Below are positions 23,401-35,199 of a stretch of 64,000 nt of DNA, one piece after another. The stretch is from the NCBI GenBank assembly GCA_011109175.1, contig RDEW01000030.1, positions 242,094 to 306,093 of the forward strand. Reading direction: 5' to 3'. Source of the DNA: Dicyema japonicum. Lineage: Eukaryota > Dicyemida > Rhombozoa > Dicyemidae. A model generated the notes under the pieces. That model did not search any database, was not told where the DNA came from, and saw nothing but the letters and a program-made list of their open reading frames with translations. A program made the position numbers and the translations under genes. Position 1 is the stretch's first letter. Each line of letters begins with the position of its first letter.

Positions 23401-26400
23401 TGCTCGCCAATGAAAACTCCTTTACTGCTTCTAAAATTGGGGACCAATTCATGTAATCTGGAATAATAGACGGTTCAAACCTAAGACACAAATTTAGTTT
23501 TCTTAATTGACCAATAAATTGTGATAGTGAGGATGAAAAGAGGGTATGATAGCTCCAAACTCTCTCAAATGTGGGTTTTGCAAAGGTTGAAGGCCAGAAA
23601 ATACAGTCATCTTCATTATCATCATACAAAAATCCAAAAGGGACATGAACTAACCCACCACGACGGACCAAACTGTCAATATACAATAATTTCAACTTTT
23701 TCTTTTGATTAAACGGTAGATTAAATATATTCCTCTTGTTATTTAAAAACACAAATGGGTGACCGCTACAGATAGGCTCACTGTGTTTTTTCACCGTCTT
23801 AAGACATGTGGAATCGCACGTGTCTGGAAACCAGTATGACATTATCTAATATAAAACACGGAAATACCTCGCTTTCTTCGTCCATCAGCTGATTTTGAGG
23901 CCCTCCGTCATTCTCTATTTTCACAATCTGAGAGGGACTCATCACAAGTCCAAAGTTGTTATCCATTCCCTTTGACATCATAAAAGTCTTAAAAGAATTG
24001 AAATTCTTCTCAATATTAGAGTCTCCAATAAGCACAAACAAACCAGAAAATTCACTATCCGGAATATCAAACGGAGATCTCCGACTACATGATATTTTGA
24101 GTTGACGGATTAGTTGGAACCTCAGGTGTTTGACCTCCTCAATTCTTTGTGAAACAAGCCCGTCAAGTCTATGGCTTTAATTCCCAACAATACTCGCATG
24201 GGTTAGTCGACCAATGTGGATAAATGATGTGTTCCTCAATTCCGGCAGAAATTCCAAACTGAGAGTAGAAGTTGTAGTTACTATTGGCTCTCTCCAGTTC
24301 TATAAATATCATAGACTCAACGCTCTGCCGATTTTTTATATGGAATACATTTTCATCCTTCTGGTTGAAGTAATCATAGTAATGTTTCCCTCTTCTTGTA
24401 ATTTCCTCAATCTCTTTGCCCAGAACTCTCAGACCAATTTCAGAACACGGTCGTAACGATGTGACTTACAAGTCCCCACCCAACACCAGTTGGACATCCC
24501 ATGTTCTCCATCCTTTGCAAAAACCATCTATAATGTCATCCGCAAAGTTCTACAGTTTGATTTTTCTTCATTTCTTCATATTGAAGTCTCATTAGTCCTG
24601 GAAATAAAGATAAGCTACAACCAGAAGTACAAGTCCAAGAATCAGTAAACAGAACTGACCTAATGTTCCTCTGTAGGGTAGAGAGACTTGCACTTAGTTG
24701 TTTATAGTCGCGGCTTTCGTTCACAGTTTTGATCCACTTTTGCTTATTGATGCCCCAAAACCGGTGCATAAAACATGACGGTATTTCAATCTCCAATTGA
24801 AGCATACTACGTGTCAAGACACATATTACTTGACTCTAACAAGTTCATAAAGCTCATCCTTTCCTATAGACGAAGGAATATTCCACTTTTTCTCATTTTG
24901 AAGTGAAAATAAAGTAGATAAGAATTTTCGGCTGGCATCTTCGAGTCCATCCTCGCTATAATTGTTAATATAATTCAGATAATCCTTGTCTTTTCCTAAA
25001 AATGCTTAATATTACCAACCCAGGACGTAAAACTGATTTATGCTAGATTCATCTGAATTGTCTACAATTGAAACAAAATATGAACCTCTGATAAGTGTAG
25101 GAACCGAATGAGAAGAACTCAGGCGTGGGAGCGTCACCTTGTGGACTTTAACGTTAATTTTGCTCCCGTCACTCCTCCGTAGCATGACTTTATCAACATT
25201 CTGAGACAATTCACTCATAGACTCTGGTCTTGTGGACAAAGAAATCTGAAAATTCAAAAACCAAAAAACCGGTTTGTTGTTGATTTTAACAGCGCTTATA
25301 GTTTTAGCTGATTTGCTCACTAAAACGGTAAAACAATCAATCAACTTATTTCGTTCTGAAAATAACTCTGCTGTTTAGCCCTACGAGACCCTTCCTCGGT
25401 AAGGGCCTCAGTTATAGACAGAAACTTGAAAATCTCACCGATAGGACTGAACAGGTAGATCAAGTTTTTTTCACACTGATAGGTAGATTCGAAACAAGCT
25501 GTCAGCCTTTTTAGTTGAAAAGTGCTCGAATAATATCGGATATCTATCCCAGACTTACTAAATCCGTTAGAATAACAACTTACGCTACAACCCTTCGGGA
25601 CATGTAGTAATATTCCCTTCCAGTACGATCTGTCCCGATTGGAAGTGGGACCAGAGAAAGGATCCGATTAACATCACAGGATAAAAGCGAGTCGTGAACC
25701 CCCATAATCTATAAATAAAGAAAAAGAAGACCGATTGATTTTTACACAAAACACATAACCAGGGGACAGCTTCTTTTGGCCATGAAGCTGCAGAAAAGCA
25801 CGATTCATGGTGAGACGAAGCACAAAACGCGCAAATAAGTATTTTCCCGTTTTTGCAGGATCTATAAAAATAAGAAAAGTCAACCTTCCACATTTCCTGC
25901 ATTCTTCTACCGACATAAACTCAACGGAACAGTTCCCCAAGGATTCTAAGCATTTTCGACTCAAAAATTCTAGGAGAGTCAATTTATCGACCATTGACAT
26001 GAAAGGAAGGGAAGAGCTCCCCAAAATACGACGACATTCTTTTGAAGAAGCATCACTTGTAAATGTGGCATGATATTCCCGTAAAAATTCGTAGACAGTC
26101 AAATCGTTCATCAAATACAGTGATAACTCCATAGAAGTCTTAGCAGCTGAGGAGCAGTAGCGAATCCCTGAGGCTTCATTTTTCTTTAAAATAGTCTTGA
26201 GGAGACAGATCATGACATGGCTGACTAAATAAGTGTTTTCATCTGCGGAAATGGCGGAACAAAATGTCTCTATTCGAAACATTGTGAGTCCAATATATGT
26301 GGAAAGCTTCCGTATGAGTTCGTAGACAGCCAAAATGCGAAATGCCTGGGAATTCGGAATCATCAAGTCTCGGGAGGACTTAGGAATCGTAAATGCAGGT

Positions 26401-26564
26401 TCTTCGTGTATGATTTCTGATATTCGATCCTTACGGGGTGAGTATTCAACAGATGATGAATTTTGTGTTGGAGACTCGTCTGGATACGGGCATGGAGTTG
26501 GGACATTGGAGGAAATATCGTTTAGTTCATTAGAAAGGGAGGTTTCGTTGAAATTTAAAGACAT
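20468..26564 (-). CDS. BPTF: BPTF/NURF301 homologue, NURF chromatin-remodelling subunit (spliced)
   Basis: Largest subunit of the ISWI-containing NURF remodeller; it reads H3K4me3 and acetyl-lysine in the nucleus. The ATG at 26564 has an in-frame stop 12 nt upstream. In order: DDT domain (about 26370-25950, FRILAVYELIRKL); N-terminal PHD (25905-25765, CRKCG, then CAFC..SHHESC and CVLC), joined across a 23-nt intron at 25862-25884; WHIM-like conserved blocks (GTDRTGREYYYMSRRV; LDGLVSQRIEE; RRGGLVHVPFGF..PTFERVWSY; TTYVKGLKPGQRLVQMSDGG); a coiled region; four tandem C-terminal PHD fingers (21800-21630, 21552-21384, 21335-21163, 21042-20873); bromodomain (20770-20480, KMAWPFVEPVN..YPDYCEII). At least 20 introns, nearly all 22-27 nt, rebuild a continuous frame (for example 20985-21007, 21272-21293). 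About 25340-25580 I could not join one or two exons cleanly. The estimated length of roughly 1,800 residues is much shorter than fly or human, mostly by loss of low-complexity linkers. Confidence 0.94.
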
Positions 26565-26874
26565 TTCAAAAGTTTAATTTCCAGAAAGTGTTATTGCGTT
26601 CTGGGTTACAATCTGAAAAAATAAAAATATATTTGAATTAATTAATATATAATAAATATAAATAAATAACTGATATATTAAAATGAGTAGTTTGTATGTA
26701 TTTTTTTGCTTATCTACAAATCACAACAGGTCCTGGCTAAGTAATATTTATGCCGATTAAAAGAATAAATATTTAATATTATATTATTTATTATTTTAAT
26801 TATTTTTATTGTTCGTTTCCTTATTTAATAATAAAAGCTACCTTTCACTTTTTTGCGCAGTTGCCCCGAAGGAT
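26565..26874. promoter_or_regulatory. Upstream region of BPTF, very AT-rich
   Basis: Directly upstream of the BPTF start on the minus strand. Long A/T stretches with no coding signal. The promoter must lie here or further right, but I can point to no specific element. Confidence 0.3.
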
Positions 26875-27020
26875 TCCTTTCTGCTCTTTGCCTTCCTCAA
26901 TTCATAAGTATCGTCATAGGACCCTCCTAACTCAGGAGACGCGCAGTTTTTTGGCCGGGACCTAAAAAGGATTCCTTCCCTACTCCAGTGGAGGGGTTCC
27001 CTCAATAGCGGATACGGATG
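26875..27020 (+). repeat. Dispersed repeat R, copy 2
   Basis: CTACTCCAGTGGAGGGGTTCC and the preceding CGTCATAGGACCCTCCTAAC block align with 5695-5850 and 56845-56990. Confidence 0.5.
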
Positions 27021-27239
27021 GATGTGATATATGTAAAGGCCAAAGATGATAGAGCTGGAGATATGGCTCTTATACTAGCTCCTTATTAAGATCAGGATAT
27101 TCTATTAAATTACGTTTAGATCCAAATCGATAATACCTCCAAATATTAAGATTGTATAAGAATAATTACACAATGTTATTATATAGAGTTATTCATCAAA
27201 AAATGGTCTTATTAAACCTAGTAAATTCATTTCAAACTG

Positions 27240-29410
27240 TATTAATTAGTTTTCTTGAAATTTAATTAATGAATACAAATAAAATTCACTGTGGATTTTG
27301 CCATAGTCATCAACTTGATCATCAACTTGTATAAGGTGAGCATAAACTGTCGGAGACCTCGGATTTTGCAGAAAACATCCAAGCTGGCATTTACTGGAGC
27401 TATTAATAGCCTTTTGAATAAGAAGTAAAGAAATTGTAAATTCTGTCAGCTCCAGTCGTTTCCTCGTGAGAAGGGTAAGAAACTGTGTCACCAAACATCT
27501 TTCGAGTGTCAAATACTCCACTTGACTCGGTCATTAAGGGCTTGGTCTCACCTGGACCAGATTTCACAGATCCTTTTCGGTAGGACAAGTTTCCGAGAGC
27601 TCCAAAGGTTTCAACAGTGTTACTTTACCAGGGAGGTCAACATACTACCGACTTTTCAATTTTTTGGCCTTCCCACAGGATGAACAAGCCTTGGCAGTTC
27701 TCTGATGGAAATTATTTGAAGCGAAAGTGTCCGTACACGTGACGTCACAAAATATTGATTTTCTAGCAGCGATCGGAGGATGATCAATCTATCTTGACTT
27801 CTTCCACCTCGTTTTCACATCCCGGCAGGTTCGAGTACCGAGGAGAAGCCACGTCGATTGACTTCTTTCAATGCTTTATCCTGGGGCCCTGTCGGTGCTC
27901 AGCATTCCTCCTGGAAGCGATTTGATACAGTTCCGCTACACATATCTCCTAATCTGGTACAATTCAGAGGAGGCGTTAGGAACAACTGACAAACAAGGTA
28001 GTGCTGGCTGGAGGATTCCATAATCTTTTCATAATTTTTCTTGCATTCCTTGGTTCTCCAATGACTAAGAGTACGATGGGGAAAGTAAACGTCTTCTAAC
28101 TGAGGAGGCATTTAATCTAACGTGTCTCCTACCATCATACCTCTCAGTTCCCCAAAAGAACAGCTTGTCCATTCAGAGGACTTCATATATCATTGGGACG
28201 GTTCCTTATTTTTCTCTCCCGCGCTAACTCTTGTATTGATTTTCTCTTCAATGAGGCGACCGAGCACATTTGTAACATTCACGTGGACTACGCCTTTTGA
28301 AAACAAGTCACACTTCCTGTCAGATTTAGTGACCCCTGAATTTGACCTTCTCTTGATTTCTCTTTGGCCTTGCATCTTTCATCTCTCGTAGGCTCCGATA
28401 ATATTGTCAAGATTCTACCCGAATTCTCTTTTAATCAGGAAGTCGGCCATCCATGGGAGAATTGGAATAGTTTTTTGTAGTCATCCATCTCCGAACCTGC
28501 AGTGGAGTCCGAACAATGTTGTTTTCAAGAAAAATTGATCTTTCGATGAGTTTGAACTGAGAATATTTTTAATTCTACTTGAAAGAGCATCAACATCAAA
28601 GGGACGTGTAGTCTTTGGGATCCTTACAGAGATTGTTCGAGAAAACGACGTCCGGGATAAAACTCAGGATTGACAGGGGAACAATCCCAGATATTTAACG
28701 TGTATGCGGAAGCCTTGTAGAGTTTGACGCAGCCTATGTGATAGTAGTTTCGCATCCGTAAAAGATACTCGTTTTCGCTTGTTGTTCTGGTTGCATGATA
28801 GTCATTTCCCGGTACGACTTTTCGCGCTTTCATGTTTATCTTCTTCAATTCAACGTTCCACCACAAGAACACGTTTTTTATGAAGGACTATTTTTTCAAA
28901 ATTCCACGAACGTGAATGTATGACGCTTCCTGAGTGATCAACAGTAGCGAGATAATCCACACAGATTAACTGATAACCTTAATTTGTGCTGCTGGTAGTT
29001 TATTATTAGCACTGTCATAGGAACAAAATGTAAAAGATATTAACTAAATTCCCACGTGTGTCACACTTGAGACTATCCACTAGGTTTTTCCAGCATCCTC
29101 GGTTACAGGCCACACTATTAAGCATATAATGTTGTCTCCAGTTTTTAGTAGTTTTTTTCACGCACATCGAGTCACCTTGAAGAGTTCCAATAGTTATTCT
29201 GAAGTACCTTGATCGGTTGGGTCCAATCTTCATAGCAAATTCTGTGTCAGCGAGCAGCACACGAATCATCACAACAAAGTCGTTGTCCAGAATAATCTTG
29301 AGGAGTTCCATTAGTTTGTCTCTTAGGGTTAATTTTGAAATTCTGAGATATGACAGAACCACCTATTCCCCCATTTTACATCTGCAGTTGATCTTCTTGG
29401 TCTGAATCCG
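27240..29410 (-). mobile_element. Degraded LINE of the RLE-like family, RT to C-terminus
   Basis: The minus strand preserves, in broken frames, an RT palm piece (29015-29362: DKLMELLKII, VLLADTEFAMKIG, TIGTLQGDSM), a CTRLGDMCSGTVSNRF segment (about 27935-27990) comparable to the region before the zinc knuckle, SSVLEPAGM (about 27820-27850), and DVTCTDTFASNNFHQRTAK (about 27690-27750), matching the WDATCVDPLF endonuclease-like motif. Many stops; long dead. Confidence 0.65.
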
Positions 29411-29793
29411 CTTTTGAAGTTTAATTCATTCTAACATCATCAGATATAAGATTATCTTATTCAAGACTATGGTTGAACAAATTTTGTTTATGAGACCTTG
29501 TGATTTGTTTGATTTTTGAGGAGGAATCAACGTTCCCTCTTACTCGGTAATTCGGTGTTAATGTGGAACATTTCGTTTAGAATATTAGTTATTATCAGTG
29601 AAACTTTTCGTGGAGCGTATTTTACCAGTTCACCATTGATGTTGTCGTTTTCACGTTGTGTTACAGTCCGATCTCGTTTTGGAGAAAAACCTCAATTTTG
29701 GGGAGATTTTATCATTTTTAATATTAATAATGAAATGTTCCTTTAGGAATTTTTTCACCTAAAGATCTGGCTTACCCCGCGTATCTGTCCTCT
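29411..29793. other. Intergenic, no supported gene
   Basis: One 76-codon plus-strand open frame (29516-29746) without motifs. The string TTTTTTCACCTAAAGAT at 29751-29767 resembles the inner part of the MULE inverted repeat at 2127-3491. Confidence 0.3.
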
Positions 29794-30672
29794 TTGGGTT
29801 CTAGCCGACTGCTGATCAGGATGATTCTCCAACTCCAAACAGAATCGTCTGAAATCACAGACATGGAGCATTTGAAAGTGATGATGCCTGAGCAGAAAGA
29901 CCGTTACAGGACTATCTGCGAAAATAAATATGAGAGGTTTCTGAACCAATCAAACCAACACAGACGTGCCTGTCTAGGCACTGTAAGGTGTGAATGGAGT
30001 GGCGCTTGGATCAATGCACTCCCCGTTGGTAGTGTCGGGATCCATCTTGACGACGATACTGTCCGCATCGGCATCTCCACCAGACTTGGACTGGAAATTT
30101 GCCGGACTCACAAATGCCGGTGTGGCGCCATCGTCGATTGTTATAGACACCATGCCCTCTCGTGTCGAAGAAGTACAGGACGATTCATAAGACACAAGGC
30201 GATCAACGGAATTGTCAAGCGAGTCCCGGAATCTGCGGGATACCTCGCCATACTTGAACCTGTTGGCCTGGACAGAGGAGAGGGAAAACGTCCTGACGGT
30301 ATCACAATTTTCCAATTTGATGAGGGGAAACCTTTGATGTGGGACGCTACTTGTGTCGACCCACTGTTCCCATCCAACATTGTCGGAATTGCGGTTAACA
30401 CACTGTATGCAGCAGAAAAAACGATAAAGGCAAAGGAGAAGAAATACGGAGCGCTACGCGTCCGATTCGCGTTCTATCCCATTGTGGTCGAGACAACTGG
30501 AGGAATAAGTGGAAAATCGCTTCGCTTCCTATTGATACTTCGACGCTTTGCTACACTAAAAAGCCTCGACGAACGTGAGACCCTGTGGCTTCTCCAGTTG
30601 ATCTCTGTTGCAATCGTGAGAGGCAACGCAACGTCGATGATGTCGGCCACTTTGGATGGATGGTTGTGTTAA
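29794..30672 (+). CDS. LINE C-terminal ORF with zinc knuckle and RLE-like motif (292 codons)
   Basis: The open C-terminal part of a non-LTR retrotransposon polyprotein, the best-preserved copy of lineage I. After a helical segment it shows a zinc-knuckle-like C-C-C..H-C cluster (CRTHKCRCG then HHALSC, about residues 109-128). It then shows SAGYLAILEPVGL followed by GKRPDGITIF (about residues 160-172) and PLMWDATCVDPL (about 180-192). The RPD...WD.T order resembles the PD-(D/E)xK core of restriction-like endonucleases in R2-type elements; that reading is inference. KEKKYGALRVRFAFYP and IVRGNATSMM close the protein at a TAA. No RT is present on the left, so the copy is 5'-truncated. Related C-termini occur at 6955-7310, 15380-16010, 27240-28100, 35200-35620, 42760-43350 and 57060-57860. 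Confidence 0.8.
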   Translation: MGSSRLLIRMILQLQTESSEITDMEHLKVMMPEQKDRYRTICENKYERFLNQSNQHRRACLGTVRCEWSGAWINALPVGSVGIHLDDDTVRIGISTRLGLEICRTHKCRCGAIVDCYRHHALSCRRSTGRFIRHKAINGIVKRVPESAGYLAILEPVGLDRGEGKRPDGITIFQFDEGKPLMWDATCVDPLFPSNIVGIAVNTLYAAEKTIKAKEKKYGALRVRFAFYPIVVETTGGISGKSLRFLLILRRFATLKSLDERETLWLLQLISVAIVRGNATSMMSATLDGWLC

Positions 30673-31384
30673 TTAATTATTTACTGATTTTGTAGCATAG
30701 AATTCTTGTAACAAACACCCAAATGGGGAGAATATAGTCCAATCTGTGCATTTATTTGTGAGGAATATGGCATCTCAAAGGGAGTCGGACTGAGAAGTGA
30801 AGAAATTCCATTTGAAGGCTGCTCTACGTAAATTGGGTAAATGAGCCCCAATTAAATGCGGAAGCTTATTAAGTTTTTCGTTCTTTGAGATTCAAAGGTT
30901 TCCTGATCAATGGAACAACATTAAAACTTATTTCTTGTAAAATTGATAATAGGCATTCTAATAAATACTTTATTGCATGGGTGGTTCCACCAGTTTAAAA
31001 AACAATTTGATACAAAATTCAAAACCTTCAAGAAGGCCTGCGGGCCTGACAAAGTATCTTTAAACCCGAAGAGAGAGTCTTCTTCATACAGGCCCATTTT
31101 CCTAACCTGCACGCTATCATAAATTCTTGAAAAAAACTTGTACTCTCGGCTATTACTCCGTATCTTCCTCAACATAAACCAAAACTTGAAGATTTGATTG
31201 GCAAACTTTCTCTCTGGAAGATGTGGAATAGTCATCTGTAGGCATCTCAGATTAAGATTACAATTATTACCAAACGATGTGCCCTTGGGTTCTCCGCTCT
31301 CTCAGACTCTTTTACCTATTACTTCACGACTAGACAACTACGACAGACTGTCTTTAACAAAGGTCTACAGAAAGTGAACGTTGT
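30673..31384. other. Intergenic, orphan open frame
   Basis: The 104-codon minus-strand frame at 30921-31235 (contains MGLYEEDSLFGF and NWWNHPCNK) resembles nothing I know. It has no partner exons that I could join. Possibly a transposon remnant. Confidence 0.3.
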
Positions 31385-31860
31385 GTGTACAGTCCTTTAA
31401 ATTTGGATGAATCTATTGGAACACTGTACCAGCAAACCATCGCACCGTCTGTAGAATGTAGATTCGTGCTATCGGAGACTTGCTCCACAGACTCAACTCA
31501 ATTTACCGAACAATCATTCTTATGTTGGGCCCTCATGCAGGATCATCAGTCACTCCCCTACTCAGGGAAGCTATGACCCGTTGTCGTGGATCCGGATTCC
31601 TCTGCGAGGAAGATGGAAGCATTCTTCGCCTTCTATATCAAAGGCAAAAGAAAACCGATGTGTACAAAAGTTGCCTTCTCCAATTGGACTCCTCTACAGG
31701 AATGAGAGAAGACTCTTTCGTATGGTATTGGCGACAATGGAAGACCAAAGATGTTGGATGGTGCAGTTGATACCGGAATCTGAGATCACTTAACTTTTTG
31801 ACGTTTTTTCTGACTTTCTTTCCCTGAGATCCCGAGGCTATAAATAAACAAATCAAAAGT
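31385..31860 (+). mobile_element. LINE C-terminal fragment and 3' end
   Basis: The frame RLNSIYRTIILMLGPHAG continuing into VTPLLREAM is the post-RT region of a non-LTR element. It ends near 31794 in GAGATCACTTAACTTT, a tail motif shared with several other LINE remnants in the window. Confidence 0.55.
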
Positions 31861-31899
31861 AATTATTTTATCCCATCCGGTCCCTTTCCGTCTCCCTTG

Positions 31900-33430
31900 T
31901 CCAGGCTATAGTATAGAAAAGTGTCAGGCAGACTCTAGTGCGCGTTACACGACACCGTCCAAGTTAGTGTGCCCGGAAATCTCTTCGCACTTCTTCTTCA
32001 GGAGAAGAGATGATGTCCGTAAGTACCAACAATTCCGTTGCATGGACAATGCTGAGTCCGGTATATTATCAACTTCAGACGGATAGAGATCCGATGCGGA
32101 CTATCTCATCATCCAGACGGGTCGGTATTCTTCACATAGGAGTATAGAGAGGAGAGGATGTGGGGCGTGTTATATCTATTGGGGAACAAATACCGAGACC
32201 TCCGAAGTAGACTGGTAGGGTTACCTGATTCCAGATTTGATCGTTGAACTTGACTTTGGTTCGGTAGTAGAACGGAATAGTGAATTTATCCATTCGAGCT
32301 GTTATATTCACAGGAAACAAAGTGCACCACGATGTATGTGGTTCAGTTTAGATGCTGTCAGGGTATCCTTCAGAAGCAAGAAGGGCGTATGTGTGTCTAG
32401 TATTTCCAATTTTGTGAACGTTGACTTTAATTGTTGTTCTATTGGTATAAGAGCATCATCGATTCCTTTTTTTGTTAGGAGGCATTCAAGTATTTCGAGC
32501 TTTTTGACTGGAGTCTCTGTGGCCATAGGAATTAGTAGATGGAACGATGATATAATCGTATTCCTTTCGTGAAACTGGAATCTGAAATTACTAATCTCGT
32601 TTTTTTGCGGCGCTGAATGTTAGGCCTAAGTCTTCGAGTTGAGGTATTAGTCATCTTAGACTATCCAGTACATTATTGGGTTGTCCTCCCATGGCATAGT
32701 CATCCAAGTACCACACGTTTAGCGGCGTATAAACGCATCTTGTTAAACAGTCGATTCCAAGGCTGAACAGAGAAGGCTCCAATGGATCTCATCACTAGAT
32801 TCATGTATACGAGGAAATGATGAATTTACCATGTGCCAGGCTTGACTTTTTCCCGTAGGAGCAATACATAATCGTATATTGAGGGGTAAGGCGTGAAACT
32901 ATCCTCCACGATTAAATCGCGTCTTTGATGTCGATCTTGAAGATAATATACGGAATACTCTTGTTATTGAAAGTCTGCACAGCATGAATTGCTGCTTCCA
33001 ACCTCCCGGAGTGCCGACTCAACCTAGGCTGGTTGCAGGTATTTGATAAGCCTGGGGAGGAGACGAAAACCAGTTTTGGCACTAGGCGAAGGAAACCCAC
33101 AATGGGTCGACTCTTTTTTTTGAAAGCCAGTATTTTGGAAAAGAACGTGATGTGGTGGATCTGCTTGGAGCGAAGGAAAGTATTTCTCCTGTTACGTCCT
33201 CTTCAGATACAAGTAAACCAAGCGTTTGTCCAGGGAAGGTGGGATCCGCTGGTCGTTTGATGGGTTTTGGTGTTGCTAGGTGAGCATTGCGTGAGTCTCT
33301 GATGGTTCCAGAATACGGTTCTGATCAGGGGGAATCCTCATAGCGGATTCAGAAGAAAACTTGATGTTCTCCTTTTCGGTGGATTTGAGTGACTTCTCGT
33401 TTCCTCTCCCAGGAGTATGTTAATTGTACA
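31900..33430 (-). mobile_element. LINE RT domain with YLDD, RLE-like family
   Basis: Broken minus-strand frames run in RT order: ILSFAPSRSTTS and FKKKSRP (about 33100-33220), GRLEAAIHAVQTF (about 32960-33000), KIDIKDAI (motif A, about 32915-32940), PLNVWYLDDYAMGG (motif C, about 32690-32730), LEDLGLTFSAAK, and NQVTLPVYFGGLGICSP (about 32170-32240). The YLDD box and the LP..YGGLG motif belong to the same broad family as the C-termini with RPDG..WDATC. Motif B is lost. Confidence 0.7.
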
Positions 33431-33659
33431 GGGGGTGTATCAATCAAGTAATAGAAGATTATTATTAACACTATCATAGGAGTAAAATGTCAAATATCCT
33501 AATTAAGTTCCCACATGTCCCAAGCACGAGACTATTACAACATTTGTAGGTTGAATTCCAATAACTCTTGTGAAATAGTGACCACTTCCCGTAGTGGTGA
33601 GATTCTGATGGTAGGGGGCTGATTCGGTTATAATGTAACTCTTCTAGTCCACACTTGAC

Positions 33660-34040
33660 TTTCTTCTCTTGAAAACATCCAATAGTGGCGCTGTAAGTAT
33701 TCAGGTCCTAGCTACGGAAATATCTTTCAAGCCTCTGATAGAATGTAAAATTCTCAGATGGTATCATATGTGATTAAGTCTTCGTGTAATTGGGTCGCAT
33801 CACTAACTCGACCAAAAAATGGAAGGAAATGATCGGTAATTATGTATCTCATTGAATCCGCTCTTCACCATTGTCTGTTGAATGCATCCAATAGCGGCAC
33901 CGTAAGTATTCAGGTCTTGCATAAGATTTCTCGTTTGGAAATATAGTTCGAGCCTCCTACATTGAACACAGTGAAATCCTCTAATAGCCTCATAAGTGAT
34001 TAAGAATGAAATTAAGTCGCGTCATTAGCTAACCCGAAAT
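33660..34040. repeat. Imperfect direct repeat, two units
   Basis: A block of about 170 bp containing CATCCAATAG.GGC.C.GTAAGTATTCAGGTC and GTGATTAAG starts near 33675 and again near 33895. Non-coding; probably retrotransposon untranslated sequence. Confidence 0.6.
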
Positions 34041-34429
34041 GCGAGTAGTTTATGACTTATGGATACGGAAGGTGAAATGAAATTATTCCAAAGACCAGGG
34101 GTAACTAGTTCCGTGATCTTGAAGCGTTCTAGTAGAACCCAGATCCAAGCACAGTGATCCAGAGGATATTGTCCGGGAAGCTGAGGTCGAAGCCAAAACT
34201 CGTCGCCAGGGAACAAAAGTAGTCTCCTGGTGGAATGAGGAGATGGATTCTTTTAAAAGAATAAATTTAAATATATTATAGACTTAAATGATTTGAATAA
34301 TATTCAACAAATACTCATAATCGGTGACAGCTCGAATGAGGGCCAGAAACAAGATGGCGAGATGGATGACTGCAAAACACGGCCCTTTTAGAGCTGCGCG
34401 AAAGAGATCTTGACTAACTAAATACTGAT
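34041..34429. other. Intergenic, nothing recognised
   Basis: No coding or repeat signal that I can support. Confidence 0.35.
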
Positions 34430-34510
34430 AATTTAAAGTAAAGTTGACAGGTCTCCATTATGTCCCGCCGCATTAAGCACGAAATGGGGTTACCTCTCAT
34501 AATCGGGAGT
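34430..34510 (-). mobile_element. LINE 3' end, RLE-like lineage II
   Basis: AAAGTAAAGTTG.CA..TCTCCATTATG.CC and CTCTCATAATCG match the 3' end of the copies at 57060 and 15380. Very short 5'-truncated insertion or remnant. Confidence 0.5.
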
Positions 34511-34875
34511 CCAAACTTAAGCTTATTTATGTCTAATAGGAGGCTATGAACGAAGCTAATTATGCTGTTACTAGTTTATATTTTGTGGCTTATAATAATA
34601 TTTTTTGGAAATAATTTGTTGTCAATTTATAGAATCTTAAATAAACCACATTTTAGTCAATGTGGTTAATAACTTCCATAAATTAATCAAATATCGATAA
34701 TTCTTTGGCCTGACCAATGATGTCGTCACATAGCATCACATGGCACCACGCGGTTTTTAATGAAATTTTATTTTTAACAAGAATATTATTATTAAAAAAA
34801 CATAATTTTTTGTAATTAGTTAAAATTCCAAAATATTGGGACTGGTGTTTGATACGTGATTATTCTTCTCGAAAC
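34511..34875. other. AT-rich intergenic
   Basis: Contains CACATAGCATCACATGGCACCACGC (34727-34751), reminiscent of the block next to repeat R copy 1. No gene seen. Confidence 0.3.
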
Positions 34876-35199
34876 ATGTTTCGTATTTATGCTCAACTTG
34901 CTCCGGACCGTAACGATGACTTTATTTGCTTGTCTACAGACAATTTATTAGACCAACGTTGCATTATGCTGCCTTCTAGGGCCCCTTGTCTATCTATTAC
35001 GAATATTTTTAAAAATCCAAAACTCTGTCCTCAGAATGATTACTGGTTGTCTAAAAGAGTCCAACTGATCACCTCCATTGGGAGTCAAAAATTCTCCCAA
35101 TTAAGGATCATTTCTAGATGCTATGACAGACAACCACTGCCTTTGGCTCATACTTGGAAAAATTGGTGTCAACAAATACAATTCGAAGACTTGGATTGA
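34876..35199 (+). CDS. Orphan ORF, 107 residues, function unknown
   Basis: Not recognised. The ATG at 34876 gives a 107-residue protein beginning MFRIYAQLAPDRNDDF and ending HTWKNWCQQIQFEDLD-stop. Composition is balanced and soluble, unlike the random AT-rich frames nearby. It has no signal peptide and no membrane segment. The frame is open a little upstream of the ATG, so an upstream exon is possible. It lies between LINE remnants, with a minus-strand LINE ending near 35200, and could itself be a small transposon-borne gene. Evidence is coding appearance only. Confidence 0.35.
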   Translation: MFRIYAQLAPDRNDDFICLSTDNLLDQRCIMLPSRAPCLSITNIFKNPKLCPQNDYWLSKRVQLITSIGSQKFSQLRIISRCYDRQPLPLAHTWKNWCQQIQFEDLD

